DNA from: Bradyrhizobium sediminis
Lineage (GTDB): Bacteria; Pseudomonadota; Alphaproteobacteria; Rhizobiales; Xanthobacteraceae
Direction of reading: 5' to 3'
Assembly (NCBI RefSeq): GCF_018736105.1
Contig: NZ_CP076135.1
Location: 1,548,001-1,612,000 of the forward strand
Length of the DNA stretch: 64,000 bases
Positions 45,003 to 55,253 of this stretch are shown piece after piece. Under the pieces are notes generated by a model. The model made no database searches and was not told where the DNA came from. It saw nothing but the letters and a program-made list of their open reading frames with translations. The position numbers and the translations under genes were made by a program. The first letter of the stretch is position 1. Every line of letters starts with the position of its first letter.

Positions 45003-45458
45003 ATGATCGCAACCGCACTCGACCGTCTCACCGCCCCGCCGTCCTCGAAGCTGCTCGGCTGGCACCTGCTCGATGCGCGCCCCAGCGAGGGGTGGGTGCG
45101 GATCGGCTTTGACGGCAAGAAAGTGTTCTGCAATCCCGCCGGTTTCGTCCAGGGCGGCATCCTCTCCGCCATGCTCGATGACACCATGGGGCCGGCGGTT
45201 TTCATCATGACAGAGGGCAGGCTCTACACCGCGACCATCACCATGACCGTCAATTTCCTCGCCCCGGCCAAACCGGGGCCGATCGTCGGCGAGGCGAGCG
45301 TGACGCAGCTCGGCAAGACCGTCGCGTTCGTCGAGGGCAGGTTGATGGCCGGGGACGGCACCGTGCTCGCGACCTCAACCGCGAGCGCGCGGCTGGTCGA
45401 GACCGCCAAGGCCATCAGGCGCGAGCACCTTGAGGTGGCTGCCGGTGGAATCGTCTAG
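45003..45458 (+). CDS. Hotdog-fold thioesterase (PaaI-like)
   Basis: This 151-residue protein carries the PaaI/hotdog pattern, including NPAGFVQGGILSAMLDDTMGPA and TMTVNFLAPAKPG. Members hydrolyse acyl- or aryl-CoA thioesters. An AAACGGAGGCTCCC ribosome site precedes the ATG. Its stop overlaps the stop of the convergent FAD monooxygenase gene in a shared CTAG. Confidence 0.9.
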   Translation: MIATALDRLTAPPSSKLLGWHLLDARPSEGWVRIGFDGKKVFCNPAGFVQGGILSAMLDDTMGPAVFIMTEGRLYTATITMTVNFLAPAKPGPIVGEASVTQLGKTVAFVEGRLMAGDGTVLATSTASARLVETAKAIRREHLEVAAGGIV

Positions 45459-46744
45459 ACCGCGCCGGCCCGGGTCGCCCCGGCGGGCATCGTCACGATC
45501 GGCGGCTTGGCGTTGAGGCCCTCGACCTGGAAGCCGGCGACGCGCTTGTAATTGGCGGCGATGTCTTCCAGTTCCTTCAGCGACAATACGTCGGTGACGA
45601 CGTTGTAGCCGTCGGGCGCGCGCTCCTCGACCAGTTGCATCACCTGCTCGGGCCCGTTGCGCCGGTTGAGCAGGACGAGATCGGTGGTCGCGGGCCGCCG
45701 CTCGGCCTCATAGGCGAGCAGCGCGGCGTTGGTAGGGCCTTGCGCCAGAATTTCGCGGGTCAGCACGCGGGCATCGAGAATCGCCTGCGAGGCGCCGTTG
45801 GAGCCGATCGGGTACATCGGATGCGCGGCGTCGCCCATCAAGGTGACGCGGCCGAACGTCCATTGCGGGATCGGATCGCGGTCGACCAGCGGATACTCGT
45901 AGGCGTGCGAGCAGTTGCGGATCAGGCCGGGCACGTCGAGCCAGTCGAACTTCCAGTCCGCAAACCACGGCAGGAATTCCTCCAGCCTGGCGGTGCGGTT
46001 GTAGTCTTCCCGCCGCCATTGGTAGGTCGGCGGCATGTGCCGCTCGGCGACCCAGTTGATCTGGTATTTGCCGGATGCGTCGGCCTGCTTGGAAATCGGA
46101 TAGCAGACGAATTTCAGGATCTCGTGGCCGGCCATGATCATGGTGCGGCCGGAGAGGAACGCATCCGACGCGGTGACGCCGCGCCACAGGATGCGTCCGT
46201 TCCAGATCGGCGGGCCTTCCTGCGGATAGAGCTTTTCGCGGATCGCGGAGTGGATGCCATCGGCGGCGATCAGGATCGTGCCGTCATGGCTGCCGGCCGG
46301 CTTGCCGGTGGCCTTGTCGATGAAATCGGCGCGGACGCCGTCCGGCGTCTCGGTCCAGCCATTGAGATGATGGCTGGTCAGGATGTTCGCAGGCCCTAAC
46401 CGTTCGGTCGCGGCGTCGAGCAGGATCTGCTGCAGCGTGCCGCGATGGATCGAGAATTGCGGCCATCTGTAGCCGGCCTCGATGCCGCGCGGCTCGCTCC
46501 AGATCGGCTTGCCGTGCTTGGAAAAATACGCGAGTTCCTTGGTGCGCACGCCTGACGCATCGAGCTTGTCGAGCAGGCCGAGTTCGACCAGTTCGCGCAC
46601 GGCATGAGGCAGCACGTTGATGCCGACCCCGAGCGGCTTCAGTTCGGACACGCTCTCGAAGACTTTGGCGGGAACGCCGATTTGATGCAGGCTGAGGGCC
46701 AGCGTCAGCCCGCCGATGCCGCCGCCAGCGATGAGAACCGTCAT
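45455..46744 (-). CDS. FAD-dependent aromatic monooxygenase-like oxidoreductase
   Basis: This 429-residue flavoprotein has the dinucleotide-binding GGGIGG motif at 7-12 and a second FAD motif GDAAHPMYPIGSNGASQAILDA near 305-325. DGIHSAIRE is also typical of salicylate-hydroxylase-like enzymes. It probably hydroxylates an aromatic or related ring using NAD(P)H; the substrate is unknown. It is convergent with the thioesterase, and both stops share a CTAG. Confidence 0.9.
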   Translation of the reverse strand: MTVLIAGGGIGGLTLALSLHQIGVPAKVFESVSELKPLGVGINVLPHAVRELVELGLLDKLDASGVRTKELAYFSKHGKPIWSEPRGIEAGYRWPQFSIHRGTLQQILLDAATERLGPANILTSHHLNGWTETPDGVRADFIDKATGKPAGSHDGTILIAADGIHSAIREKLYPQEGPPIWNGRILWRGVTASDAFLSGRTMIMAGHEILKFVCYPISKQADASGKYQINWVAERHMPPTYQWRREDYNRTARLEEFLPWFADWKFDWLDVPGLIRNCSHAYEYPLVDRDPIPQWTFGRVTLMGDAAHPMYPIGSNGASQAILDARVLTREILAQGPTNAALLAYEAERRPATTDLVLLNRRNGPEQVMQLVEERAPDGYNVVTDVLSLKELEDIAANYKRVAGFQVEGLNAKPPIVTMPAGATRAGAV

Positions 46745-46876
46745 GATTACGCCCCTGTTACCGGGGGCGTCATGGCATGCGGGAGGGCAGGGGGCAACTG
46801 CGAAAGAGGCTGGCCGGCTGGGGTGGACCGTTCAACGGCGTGCCGCTAACGTCCGACTCCGGCCAAGAGGACCAAC

Positions 46877-47497
46877 ATGTTCAAACTCTATTATGCCCCC
46901 GGCACTTGCGCGCTCGCTTCGCATATCGCCCTGGAGGAGGCCGGCGCCGCCTACACCACCGAGCGGCTCGATTTCAAGAGCAACCAGCAGAACAGCCCGG
47001 AATATCTCAAGGTCAATCCCAAGGGGCGCGTGCCGGCGCTGGTGACGGATCGCGGCATCCTGACCGAGACGCCGGCGATGCTCGCCTTCATCGCGCAGAG
47101 TTTTCCGCAGGCGAAACTGGCGCCGTTCGATGACGCCTTTGCGTTTGCGCAGGTGCAATCCTTCAACTCCTATCTGTGTTCGACGGTGCATATCAATCAT
47201 GCCCACAAGATGCGGGGGCCGCGCTGGGCCACCGAGGAATCCTCCTTCGCCGACATGAAACGCAAGGTGCCGCAGACCATGGCCGCCTGTTTCGCGCTGA
47301 TCGAGCGCGACATGCTGAAAGGGCCCTGGGTGATGGGCGAGCAGTACACGATCTGCGATCCCTACCTGTTTACGCTGGCGGGATGGCTCGAGGGCGACAG
47401 CGTCGATCTGGCTGATCTGCCGAAGGTGGCGGATCACCGCAAGCGGATGTCGGAGCGGGCGGCGGTGCAGAAGGTCGTTGCCGAGGAAAAGAGCTAG
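46877..47497 (+). CDS. Glutathione S-transferase
   Basis: This 206-residue protein has the N-terminal thioredoxin-like domain starting MFKLYYAPGTCALASHIALEEAGA and the binding motif NPKGRVPAL followed by LTETPAML. A C-terminal all-helical domain includes YTICDPYLFTLAGWL. It belongs to the beta-class-like GSTs (Cys near residue 11 as in bacterial enzymes). It probably detoxifies electrophiles or assists aromatic metabolism. Its stop shares CTAG with the convergent LysR gene. Confidence 0.92.
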   Translation: MFKLYYAPGTCALASHIALEEAGAAYTTERLDFKSNQQNSPEYLKVNPKGRVPALVTDRGILTETPAMLAFIAQSFPQAKLAPFDDAFAFAQVQSFNSYLCSTVHINHAHKMRGPRWATEESSFADMKRKVPQTMAACFALIERDMLKGPWVMGEQYTICDPYLFTLAGWLEGDSVDLADLPKVADHRKRMSERAAVQKVVAEEKS

Positions 47498-48417
47498 GCG
47501 GCCTTCCGCTTCTCGCGCTCCATCTCGCGGCCGATCCCGAGCATGATGTTGCGCAGCCAGATCGAGCCGGGGTCCGTCTGGGCGCGGGTCGGGTAGAACA
47601 TGAATTGTTCGTCGATCCCGGGGTCGAGCGGCGGCGCCACCGATATCAGCGACAATTGCTTCGCCAACGCCCCGATCAGCCGACGCGGCACGAAGGCGAC
47701 GAGATCGGTGCGCGCGGTGACATGCAGCGCCTCGATATAGCCTGATACCACCAGCGCGATCCGCCGTTCGATGCCCTTGGCCCGCAGCCAGCCGTCGATC
47801 AGGTCCTCGCTCTGGCCGCGGATGACGACGGCGACATGGCGCGCGTCCAGGAACGCATCGCGCCGCTTCAGTTTTGCGCCAACCGGGTGGCCGCGCCGCA
47901 CCGCGAGCGCGTCGCTGTCGGTGTAGAGGCGCTGGCGGTGAAATCCGCCGAACGCATCGCCGATCGAGATCACGAGGTCGATGGTGCGGGCGAACTCGGC
48001 GGTGAAGATCGCCGGTCCCCGCCACGGCACCACGTCGATGGTCACGTTCGGCGCGGCCTTGGTGACCTTCTCCATCAGCGGCGGCATCAACAGTTCGACC
48101 GCGAGGTCCGGCATCATCAGGCGGAAGTGCCGTTCGCTGCTGAGGGCATCGAAGTCGTCGGGGATGAACAGCCCGCGCACCTGGTCGAGCACCTGCGCCA
48201 ATGGCCCGCGCAAAGCCTGCGCCCGCGGCGTCAGTTCCATGCGCGCTCCCGACCGTACCAGCAGGGGATCGCCCACGAGGTGGCGCAGCCGCTGCAAGGC
48301 GTGGCTGGTGGCCGGCTGCGACAGCCCGATCCGCATCGCCGCGCGGCTGACGCTGGCTTCCCTCAGCAGCGCCTCGAGCGCGACCAGCAGGTTGAGGTCA
48401 AGCGAATTCAAATTCAT
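47494..48417 (-). CDS. LysR-type transcriptional regulator
   Basis: This 307-residue regulator has an N-terminal winged helix-turn-helix (LDLNLLVALEALLREASVSRAAMRIGLSQPATSHALQRLR) and a C-terminal effector-binding domain. NodD-like members of this group respond to aromatic compounds. The start gives MNLNSLDLN; the longer frame has no match. It diverges from the SnoaL-like gene and probably regulates it or the nearby GSTs. Confidence 0.92.
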   Translation of the reverse strand: MNLNSLDLNLLVALEALLREASVSRAAMRIGLSQPATSHALQRLRHLVGDPLLVRSGARMELTPRAQALRGPLAQVLDQVRGLFIPDDFDALSSERHFRLMMPDLAVELLMPPLMEKVTKAAPNVTIDVVPWRGPAIFTAEFARTIDLVISIGDAFGGFHRQRLYTDSDALAVRRGHPVGAKLKRRDAFLDARHVAVVIRGQSEDLIDGWLRAKGIERRIALVVSGYIEALHVTARTDLVAFVPRRLIGALAKQLSLISVAPPLDPGIDEQFMFYPTRAQTDPGSIWLRNIMLGIGREMEREKRKAA

Positions 48418-48508
48418 GAGACGAATATATATCATATTCACTATCGATTGGAAGAATGCCGTGCCGAGGCGCCATGATTGGCCACAGCCAATCAATGGAG
48501 AAGCCGCC
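48418..48508. promoter_or_regulatory. Divergent promoter region of LysR and SnoaL-like genes
   Basis: The 91-base region is AT-rich near the LysR start (GAATATATATCATATTCACT), a place where LysR proteins normally bind. The GAATATATATCATATTC segment is an imperfect inverted repeat with arms GAATAT and ATATTC. No proven operator can be read. Confidence 0.5.
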
Positions 48509-48937
48509 ATGAGCGCAGCAGAGAACAAGAAACTCGTGCAACAGGTCTACGAGGATTCCGCCAACCGCAGCGGGACCACCTTCGCGGACAATCTCGCCGA
48601 CGATGCCAGCTGGATCGTCACCGGCCAGTATTCATGGTCGCATGAATTCAAGGGGCGGGAGGCGATCCTGAACGGCCTGATGGGCCATTTCCGCTCGTTC
48701 TTCGCGGCGCGGCCGCGGACGGTCGCGTTCAATTTCATTGCCGAAGGCGACTGTGTCGTGGTCGAGGCCCGCGGCGACAACGTCACCAAGGCGGGTCTGC
48801 GCTACGACAACCAGTATTGCATGGTCTGGCGCGTCGAGGACGGCAGGATCAGGCAGATCAAGGAATACTGCGACTCCGCCCTGGTCGAACGCGTGCTCGG
48901 GCCGTTTCCGGCAGAGCGCAGGCTGGCCGCGGGTTGA
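48509..48937 (+). CDS. SnoaL/NTF2-like domain protein
   Basis: This 142-residue protein has the alpha+beta barrel pattern of SnoaL-like polyketide cyclases and related enzymes (NKKLVQQVYEDSANRSGTTFADNLADDASWIV, and YDNQYCMVWRVEDGRIRQIKEYCD). The activity is not predictable from sequence. A GGAGAAG ribosome site precedes the ATG. It lies divergent from the LysR gene. Confidence 0.85.
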   Translation: MSAAENKKLVQQVYEDSANRSGTTFADNLADDASWIVTGQYSWSHEFKGREAILNGLMGHFRSFFAARPRTVAFNFIAEGDCVVVEARGDNVTKAGLRYDNQYCMVWRVEDGRIRQIKEYCDSALVERVLGPFPAERRLAAG

Positions 48938-48944
48938 GTTCGCT

Positions 48945-49055
48945 CGCGTCATTCCCCGGCGCGCCAATTGGCGCGTCGGGGATCTCTCGCTTCGATCTCC
49001 CGGATTCCGGGTCCACGCGCGTGCGCGCGTGTCCCGGAATGACGGTGGCGATTTC
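48945..49055. repeat. Palindromic intergenic repeat after the SnoaL-like gene
   Basis: GTCATTCCCCGGCGCGCCAATTGGCGCGTCGGGGAT is a perfect-like inverted repeat, and CCGGATTCCGGGTCCACGCGCGTGCGCGCGTGTCCCGGAATGAC forms a second hairpin. These again belong to the CATTCCGG intergenic family. Confidence 0.75.
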
Positions 49056-49057
49056 GA

Positions 49058-49744
49058 TCAGGCCGCCTTGACCGCAAGATGCTTGAACATGTTGCGGCGC
49101 GCCTCGTCGTCCATTTCCGCCTTGAACTTGAAGTTGTCCTTCAGGGCGATCGCCTTCTTCGCCGCCGGCCGTGCCGAGATTTCATCGACCAGCCGCTTGA
49201 CGTTGGGATATTTCGCGAAGGCTTCCTCGCCCATGATGAACGGGATCATGCGGGCCCAGCCCCACACGTCCATATCGACGATGGTGTAGGTGTCGCCGAC
49301 CATGTAGCGGCGCCTGGCCAGATGGTCGTTGAGAATGGAGAAATGCCGCTGCGCCTCGAACTGATAGCGGTTATGGGCGTAATCGACCTTCTCCGGCGCG
49401 AAATGCCTGAAGTGGACGGCCTGGCCGCTGAACGGCCCGACGCCGGTGGCGACGAACATCAGCCAGGATAGCAGTTCGGCGCGGTTGGCCGGCGTATTCG
49501 CAGGCAGAAACTTGCCGGTCTTTTCGGCGAGATAGAGCAGGATGGCATTGCTGTCGAACACCTTGACGCCGCCGTCGTCGATGGCGGGCACCTTGCCGTT
49601 CGGATTGACGGCGAGGTATTCCGGCTTGAACTGGTCGCCGGCACGGGTGTCGACGGGGACAGGCTGATAGGGGATGCCGGCTTCTTCGAGAAAGAGCGCA
49701 ACCTTGGTCGGGTTCGGCGATCCGTTAAAGTAGAATTTGAGCAT
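49058..49744 (-). CDS. Glutathione S-transferase
   Basis: This 228-residue protein starts MLKFYFNGSPNPTKVALFLEEAGI, with NPNGKVPAIDDGGVKVFDSNAILLYLAEK and the C-terminal motif YTIVDMDVWGWARM. It is distinct in sequence from the GST at 47 kb. Its catalytic residue is probably a serine or tyrosine near the N-terminus (GSPNPTK). The longer frame upstream lacks support. Confidence 0.92.
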   Translation of the reverse strand: MLKFYFNGSPNPTKVALFLEEAGIPYQPVPVDTRAGDQFKPEYLAVNPNGKVPAIDDGGVKVFDSNAILLYLAEKTGKFLPANTPANRAELLSWLMFVATGVGPFSGQAVHFRHFAPEKVDYAHNRYQFEAQRHFSILNDHLARRRYMVGDTYTIVDMDVWGWARMIPFIMGEEAFAKYPNVKRLVDEISARPAAKKAIALKDNFKFKAEMDDEARRNMFKHLAVKAA

Positions 49745-49887
49745 GATAGACTCCCTTGGTTGCTCTTTAAGTCGCGAAAGACCGGAACGCGGCGACGATG
49801 CCGCGGACGTCATGTCCATTGCTCAGATTCTCCGGAATGCGCAACCGACGAGTTCGTGAACTGGCCCCGCGTTCAGGTTTCGCCGTG

Positions 49888-49899
49888 ACGACATGTCGT
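49888..49899. repeat. Small perfect palindrome
   Basis: ACGACATGTCGT is a 12-base perfect palindrome in the 291-base gap before the PAS gene. It could be an operator; no assignment is possible. The rest of the gap shows no gene. Confidence 0.4.
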
Positions 49900-50035
49900 G
49901 GCCATTGAGTCGCATGTGCATGGCTGAGTTGCTGCGGTTTTGCCGTCGAACTGTCGAAGCTTAAGGAAAAATTCAGGCAAAGTTTCTAGGGGTGTTGGTG
50001 CGCGCATTCATGGATGATTGCGATATCGGAAGCCA

Positions 50036-50575
50036 ATGATGGCCCATCACGTCAGTCCAAGCGGTCGCGAGACCTTTTTTTCGGCATCCGAGCTGATCGT
50101 CTCGAAGACAGATCTGAAGGGTCGCCTGACCTACGCCAACAGCGTGTTCTGCAGGGTCGCCGGCTATCGCGCGTCCCAATTGATCGGTCAGCCGCACAGC
50201 ATCGTGAGACATCCCGATATGCCGCGCAGCGTGTTTCGCCTGCTGTGGGACACCATCGAGGACCGCCGCGAGATCTTTGCCTTCGTCAAGAACATGGCCA
50301 GCAACGGCGATCACTATTGGGTCTTTGCCCATGTGACGCCGTCGTTCGACGCCCAGGGCACGATGACCGGTTACCACTCCAACCGCCGGGTTCCCGACCG
50401 CGCGGTGCTCGAAACCGCAATCATGCCGCTCTATGCCGAAGTGCTGAAGATCGAGCGCGCCCACGCGAACGGAAAAGACGCGGTCGCGGCCGGATACAAG
50501 GCGCTGGCCGATTTCGTCGCCTCGCAGAAAGTCTCCTATGAAGAGCTTATATTCTCTCTCAAAAGCGCTGCTTAG
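50036..50575 (+). CDS. PAS domain protein (Aer-like sensor component)
   Basis: This 179-residue protein carries one PAS domain ([64 protein letters not shown], then [20 protein letters not shown]). That pattern is close to the FAD-binding PAS domain of the aerotaxis receptor Aer. It contains no HAMP or signalling domain. The gene overlaps the downstream chemoreceptor by 38 bases, so the two are translated together. Start options are ATG at 50036 or the next ATG at 50039. Confidence 0.87.
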   Translation: MMAHHVSPSGRETFFSASELIVSKTDLKGRLTYANSVFCRVAGYRASQLIGQPHSIVRHPDMPRSVFRLLWDTIEDRREIFAFVKNMASNGDHYWVFAHVTPSFDAQGTMTGYHSNRRVPDRAVLETAIMPLYAEVLKIERAHANGKDAVAAGYKALADFVASQKVSYEELIFSLKSAA

Positions 50576-51869
50576 CATTGCGGTTGCGATTCTTGGATCG
50601 GTCGCCGCGTCGGCTCTGCATCTGTCGGGTTACCCGGCCGCGGCGCTGGGAGCGCAGGCCGTCGCGGTGGCCGCTTTGGGGCTGGCGATGTTCTGGATCG
50701 TCAGGACCGTGCGCCTGACGCGGCAGGCGAAGGAGGTTTGCAAGCGGATCGCCGCAGGCGACTTCGAGGCGCGCATTCTCTCGATTCCGGAAAATGACGG
50801 CATGGCCGAGCTGCTCGGGCTGGTCAACGACATGATCGACGGCTGCGATGCGTTCGTCCGCGAGGCCACCGCGGCGATGGACGCCGTGCATCACAACAAA
50901 TACTTCCGGCGGATCCTGCCCGGCGGGCTTCATGGCGCGCTGCTGCAGGGCGCCAACACCATCAATAGCGCCACTACCAGCATCGAAGCCCGCATCAGGC
51001 AATTCGAGCGCCAGACCGCCGAGCTGGAAGGCAGCGTCAGTTCGATCGTTTCCGCACTGGACGACGGAGCCGCGGCAATGGGCGGAACCGCCGGCGATCT
51101 GCGCACCGGCGCATCGACCACGCGCGAACGCATAACCTCGATTGCCGCGGCGTCCGAACAGGCGGCTTCCAACATGCAGTCGGTCGCGTCGGCGACGGCG
51201 GGACTTTCCTCGAATGCACGCGACGTCGGCGCCGACATTCAGCGTTCCGTGGAAATCGCAGGACGCGCCGGCGAGCGAGTCAACGACGCCGCCGGCAGCG
51301 TCGATGTGCTGAAGGATGTCGCCGCGCGCATCAGCGAGGTGGTCAAGTCGATCAACGCGATCGCCAGCCAGACCAACCTACTGGCGCTGAATGCGACGAT
51401 CGAGGCGGCGCGGGCGGGCGATGCGGGGCGCGGTTTCGCCGTCGTCGCCCATGAGGTCAAGGCGCTGGCGACCCAGACCGCGAACTTTACCGCCGAAATC
51501 GAGGCGCAGGTCGGACAGGTGCAGTCCGCCGCCGACCGCGTCGGCGTCTCGATCACCGAAATCGGCTCCGTGATCGCGGAAGTGAACGATATTACCGGCA
51601 AGGTCGCCGGGACGTCCGAAGCCCAGGCGCAGGCGACGGCCGACATCGCGCGCAATATCGACAGCGCCTTCGCGGTGGTCGGCGAGATCGCCAGCAATAT
51701 TCAGGCGCTGGCGCAGATCGCTGCCAGCACCGAGCAGCTTGCGACATCGACCACGGCCGCGTCGGGCAACCTTTCGTCGCAATCCGGCCTGCTGACCAAG
51801 GAGATCAGGACCTATCTGGATCATGCCAGGGGAACCCTGGTCGATCAGACCGGGTCTCGCGCGGCGTAG
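50538..51869 (+). CDS. Methyl-accepting chemotaxis protein (membrane transducer)
   Basis: This 443-residue protein has two membrane helices close together near residues 8-27 and 36-56, a HAMP-like region ([20 protein letters not shown]) and a long signalling domain with the conserved tip [34 protein letters not shown] near residues 281-314. It lacks a large periplasmic sensor domain, so input is probably supplied by the partner PAS protein encoded just upstream. It resembles a split Aer receptor. Confidence 0.9.
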   Translation: MKSLYSLSKALLSIAVAILGSVAASALHLSGYPAAALGAQAVAVAALGLAMFWIVRTVRLTRQAKEVCKRIAAGDFEARILSIPENDGMAELLGLVNDMIDGCDAFVREATAAMDAVHHNKYFRRILPGGLHGALLQGANTINSATTSIEARIRQFERQTAELEGSVSSIVSALDDGAAAMGGTAGDLRTGASTTRERITSIAAASEQAASNMQSVASATAGLSSNARDVGADIQRSVEIAGRAGERVNDAAGSVDVLKDVAARISEVVKSINAIASQTNLLALNATIEAARAGDAGRGFAVVAHEVKALATQTANFTAEIEAQVGQVQSAADRVGVSITEIGSVIAEVNDITGKVAGTSEAQAQATADIARNIDSAFAVVGEIASNIQALAQIAASTEQLATSTTAASGNLSSQSGLLTKEIRTYLDHARGTLVDQTGSRAA

Positions 51870-51956
51870 CGGGCTTGCGCGGGCGGCCTGAGCCGCAGCG
51901 GGACCAATCGGGCGTCCGGGCGAACTAGTACCTGGAATCGTAAATCGGTAATGCAG

Positions 51957-52126
51957 CCATCCTTCGAGACGGCCGCTTCGCGGCCTCCTCAGGATGAGGT
52001 CTAACTTGTTGATACACAACGACCTCATGCCCGGATGAGCGCTTCGCGCTCACTCGGGAGGAGCGAGCATCGCGAGCGTCTCGAAGCATGGGCAACAAGC
52101 GACTCACTGACCGTTAATAGTGAGTA

Positions 52127-52129
<3 letters not shown>
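51957..52129. repeat. Dispersed palindromic repeat, copy 2
   Basis: This 173-base stretch is nearly identical to 5541-5687 but has an extra 26-base palindrome (GAGCGCTTCGCGCTC within CCCGG..CGGG) after CCTCATGC. As in copy 1, the right end AGTACTA supplies the minus-strand TAG stop, here of ccrM. Left of it lies ACTAGTACC, similar to the outer end of copy 1. Confidence 0.85.
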
Positions 52130-53279
<1,150 letters not shown>

Positions 53280-53340
53280 AGGCGACGCTGTCGGCGACGC
53301 GGGACTAAACAACCGACTGGCGATACATTGACCGCGCAAA

Positions 53341-53356
53341 GTAAAAATCGACTTAA
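53341..53356 (-). promoter_or_regulatory. CtrA-like half site
   Basis: On the minus strand the sequence TTAA-GTCGATT-TTTAC matches the CtrA box TTAA-N7-TTAAC with one mismatch. It lies about 80 bases before ccrM, a gene controlled by CtrA in Caulobacter. Confidence 0.55.
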
Positions 53357-53520
53357 TCGATAATGGCTTCGCCAGAGATTGAGCGGCGGTGTGCGGCGCT
53401 GTCCCACTAGGCAATAATTGCCGGGCGGGTTATTGATTAACGGAATGGAAATTCTACGTGTCTGCCGCGTTTGGGACCGGCGGGCTCGCCGCCGGCAGGC
53501 TGGAATGAGGAAAAACCGCC

Positions 53521-54459
53521 ATGCGTTACGATGATTTCCGCCGCAGCGACGACATCGAGGACCGTCGCGGCGACGACGGCGGCGGAATGGGCGGCGGTGG
53601 CGGCGGCTTCGGCCTGCCGATGGGCGGCGGCGGGCTCGGCATCGGCACCGTCATCGTGCTCGGCCTTCTCGGCTACGCCTTCGGCATCGATCCGCGCATC
53701 CTGATCGGCGGCGCGGAAATTCTCACCGGCGGCGGCCAGGCGCCGAGCTATCAAAGCGATCGCAGGTCCGGCCCGGCGAAAACCGGCGCGCCGACCGACG
53801 AGATGGGCAGCATGATCGCCGGCGTGCTCGGCGAGATCGACGATCGCTGGGACGAAATCTTCAAGGCCGGCGGGCAAACCTACAAGGGCCCGCGCATCGT
53901 GCTGTTCCGCAACGCCACCAATGGCGGGCGCTGCGGCATGGCGCAGTCGGCGATGGGGCCGTTCTACTGCCCGCCCGACCGGCAGATCTTTCTCGACACC
54001 GCATTCTTCCGCCAGGTCGAGACCCGGTTCCGCGGCTGCTCGGGCAACGCCTGCAAATTCACCGCGGCCTATATCATCGCCCATGAAGCGGGGCACCACA
54101 TCCAGAACCTGCTCGGCATCCTGCCGCGCGTGACGCGGCTGCAGGACCAGGCCGGCAGCAAGGCGGAAGCCAATGCGCTGCAGGTCAAGGTCGAACTGCA
54201 GGCCGATTGCCTGTCCGGCGTCTGGGTCAACCGCGAGGAAAAGAAACGTCCGGGCTTCCTCGAAGCGGGCGACATCGATGCGGCGCTGACCACGGCGTCC
54301 GCGATCGGCGACGATACGCTGCAGCGGCAGGCCACCGGCAGGGTGGTGCCGGATTCCTTCACCCACGGCTCCGCCGCGCAACGAAAGAAGTGGTTCATGA
54401 CCGGCTACCAGCAGGGTACAGTGCAGGCCTGCAATACGTTCGCGGTGGGAGCGCTGTAA
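53521..54459 (+). CDS. YpfJ-type neutral zinc metalloprotease
   Basis: This 312-residue protein has an N-terminal glycine-rich segment (GGGMGGGGGGFG), one membrane helix near residues 40-57, and a metalloprotease domain with HEAGHH at 188-193 and a downstream glutamate-containing ligand region (LQADCLSG). It matches the YpfJ / KPN_02809 family, whose biological role is unclear. A GGAATGAGGAAAAACC ribosome site precedes the ATG. Confidence 0.92.
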   Translation: MRYDDFRRSDDIEDRRGDDGGGMGGGGGGFGLPMGGGGLGIGTVIVLGLLGYAFGIDPRILIGGAEILTGGGQAPSYQSDRRSGPAKTGAPTDEMGSMIAGVLGEIDDRWDEIFKAGGQTYKGPRIVLFRNATNGGRCGMAQSAMGPFYCPPDRQIFLDTAFFRQVETRFRGCSGNACKFTAAYIIAHEAGHHIQNLLGILPRVTRLQDQAGSKAEANALQVKVELQADCLSGVWVNREEKKRPGFLEAGDIDAALTTASAIGDDTLQRQATGRVVPDSFTHGSAAQRKKWFMTGYQQGTVQACNTFAVGAL

Positions 54460-54500
54460 CGCGACAGTCGTTATTCCCGCGCGCGCGAAAGAGTTCGCAA

Positions 54501-55064
54501 ATGTCATCAATCGACGAAACAAAACAATTCATCTCGCTCAACATCGCGGTGTTGACGGTTTCCGACACCCGGTCGCTGGCGGATGACAAGTCCGGCACCA
54601 CGCTGGCGGACCGGCTGACCGCGGCCGGTCACACGCTGGCGGCGCGCGAGATCACGACCGACGACGTCGAGGCGATCCGCAGCATCGTCAGGCGATGGAT
54701 CGCCGATCCCGGCATTGACGTCATCATCACCACCGGCGGCACCGGCTTCACCGGCCGCGACGTCACGCCGGAGGCGATCGAGCCCTTGTTCGAGAAGCGG
54801 ATGGATGGCTTCTCCATCGCATTTCACATGCTGAGCCACGCCAAGATCGGCACCTCGACGATCCAGAGCCGCGCCACCGCGGGTGTCGCCGGCGCCACCT
54901 ATATCTTCTGCCTGCCGGGATCGCCGGGCGCCTGCCGCGACGGCTGGGACGGGATTCTGGCCCCGCAGCTCGATTACCGCACGCGTCCCTGCAATTTCGT
55001 GGAGATCATGCCGCGGCTGGACGAGCATCTGCGACGGCCGAAGGCAAAGGGGGCATCGGTGTAA
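54501..55064 (+). CDS. moaB: Molybdenum cofactor biosynthesis protein MoaB/MogA-like
   Basis: This 187-residue protein has the molybdopterin-binding GTGG-type motif TTGGTGFTGRDVTPEA near residues 77-92 and the C-terminal LPGSPGACRDGWDGILAPQLDYRTRPCNFVE. MogA/MoaB proteins adenylate molybdopterin before metal insertion. It follows the metalloprotease by 41 bases on the same strand. Other moa or mod genes are not in the window. Confidence 0.92.
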   Translation: MSSIDETKQFISLNIAVLTVSDTRSLADDKSGTTLADRLTAAGHTLAAREITTDDVEAIRSIVRRWIADPGIDVIITTGGTGFTGRDVTPEAIEPLFEKRMDGFSIAFHMLSHAKIGTSTIQSRATAGVAGATYIFCLPGSPGACRDGWDGILAPQLDYRTRPCNFVEIMPRLDEHLRRPKAKGASV

Positions 55065-55070
55065 TCTGTC

Positions 55071-55250
55071 ATTCCGGGGCGCGTCGAAGAGGCGAACCCG
55101 GAACCTCGGGCCCCAGGGCTGTCGTCACCCGCGAAGGCGGGTGACCCAGTACGCCGCGGCCTCTCGGCTCAATCAGGGACGCCTCTGGAATACTGGGTCG
55201 CCCGGTCAAGCCGGGCGATGACAGCCGCCGTGTGACTGCACTGGAACGAC
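55071..55250. repeat. Nested palindromic repeats after moaB
   Basis: The left half of a CATTCCGGGGCG element (TCATTCCGGGGCGCGTCG, GCGAACCCGGAA) is followed by a complete second element (GTCACCCGCGAAGGCGGGTGACCCAGTA, mirrored by TACTGGGTCGCCCGGTCAAGCCGGGCGATGAC). The remnant CTGGAACGACA on the right suggests the second element interrupted the first. Confidence 0.7.
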
Positions 55251-55253
55251 AAG

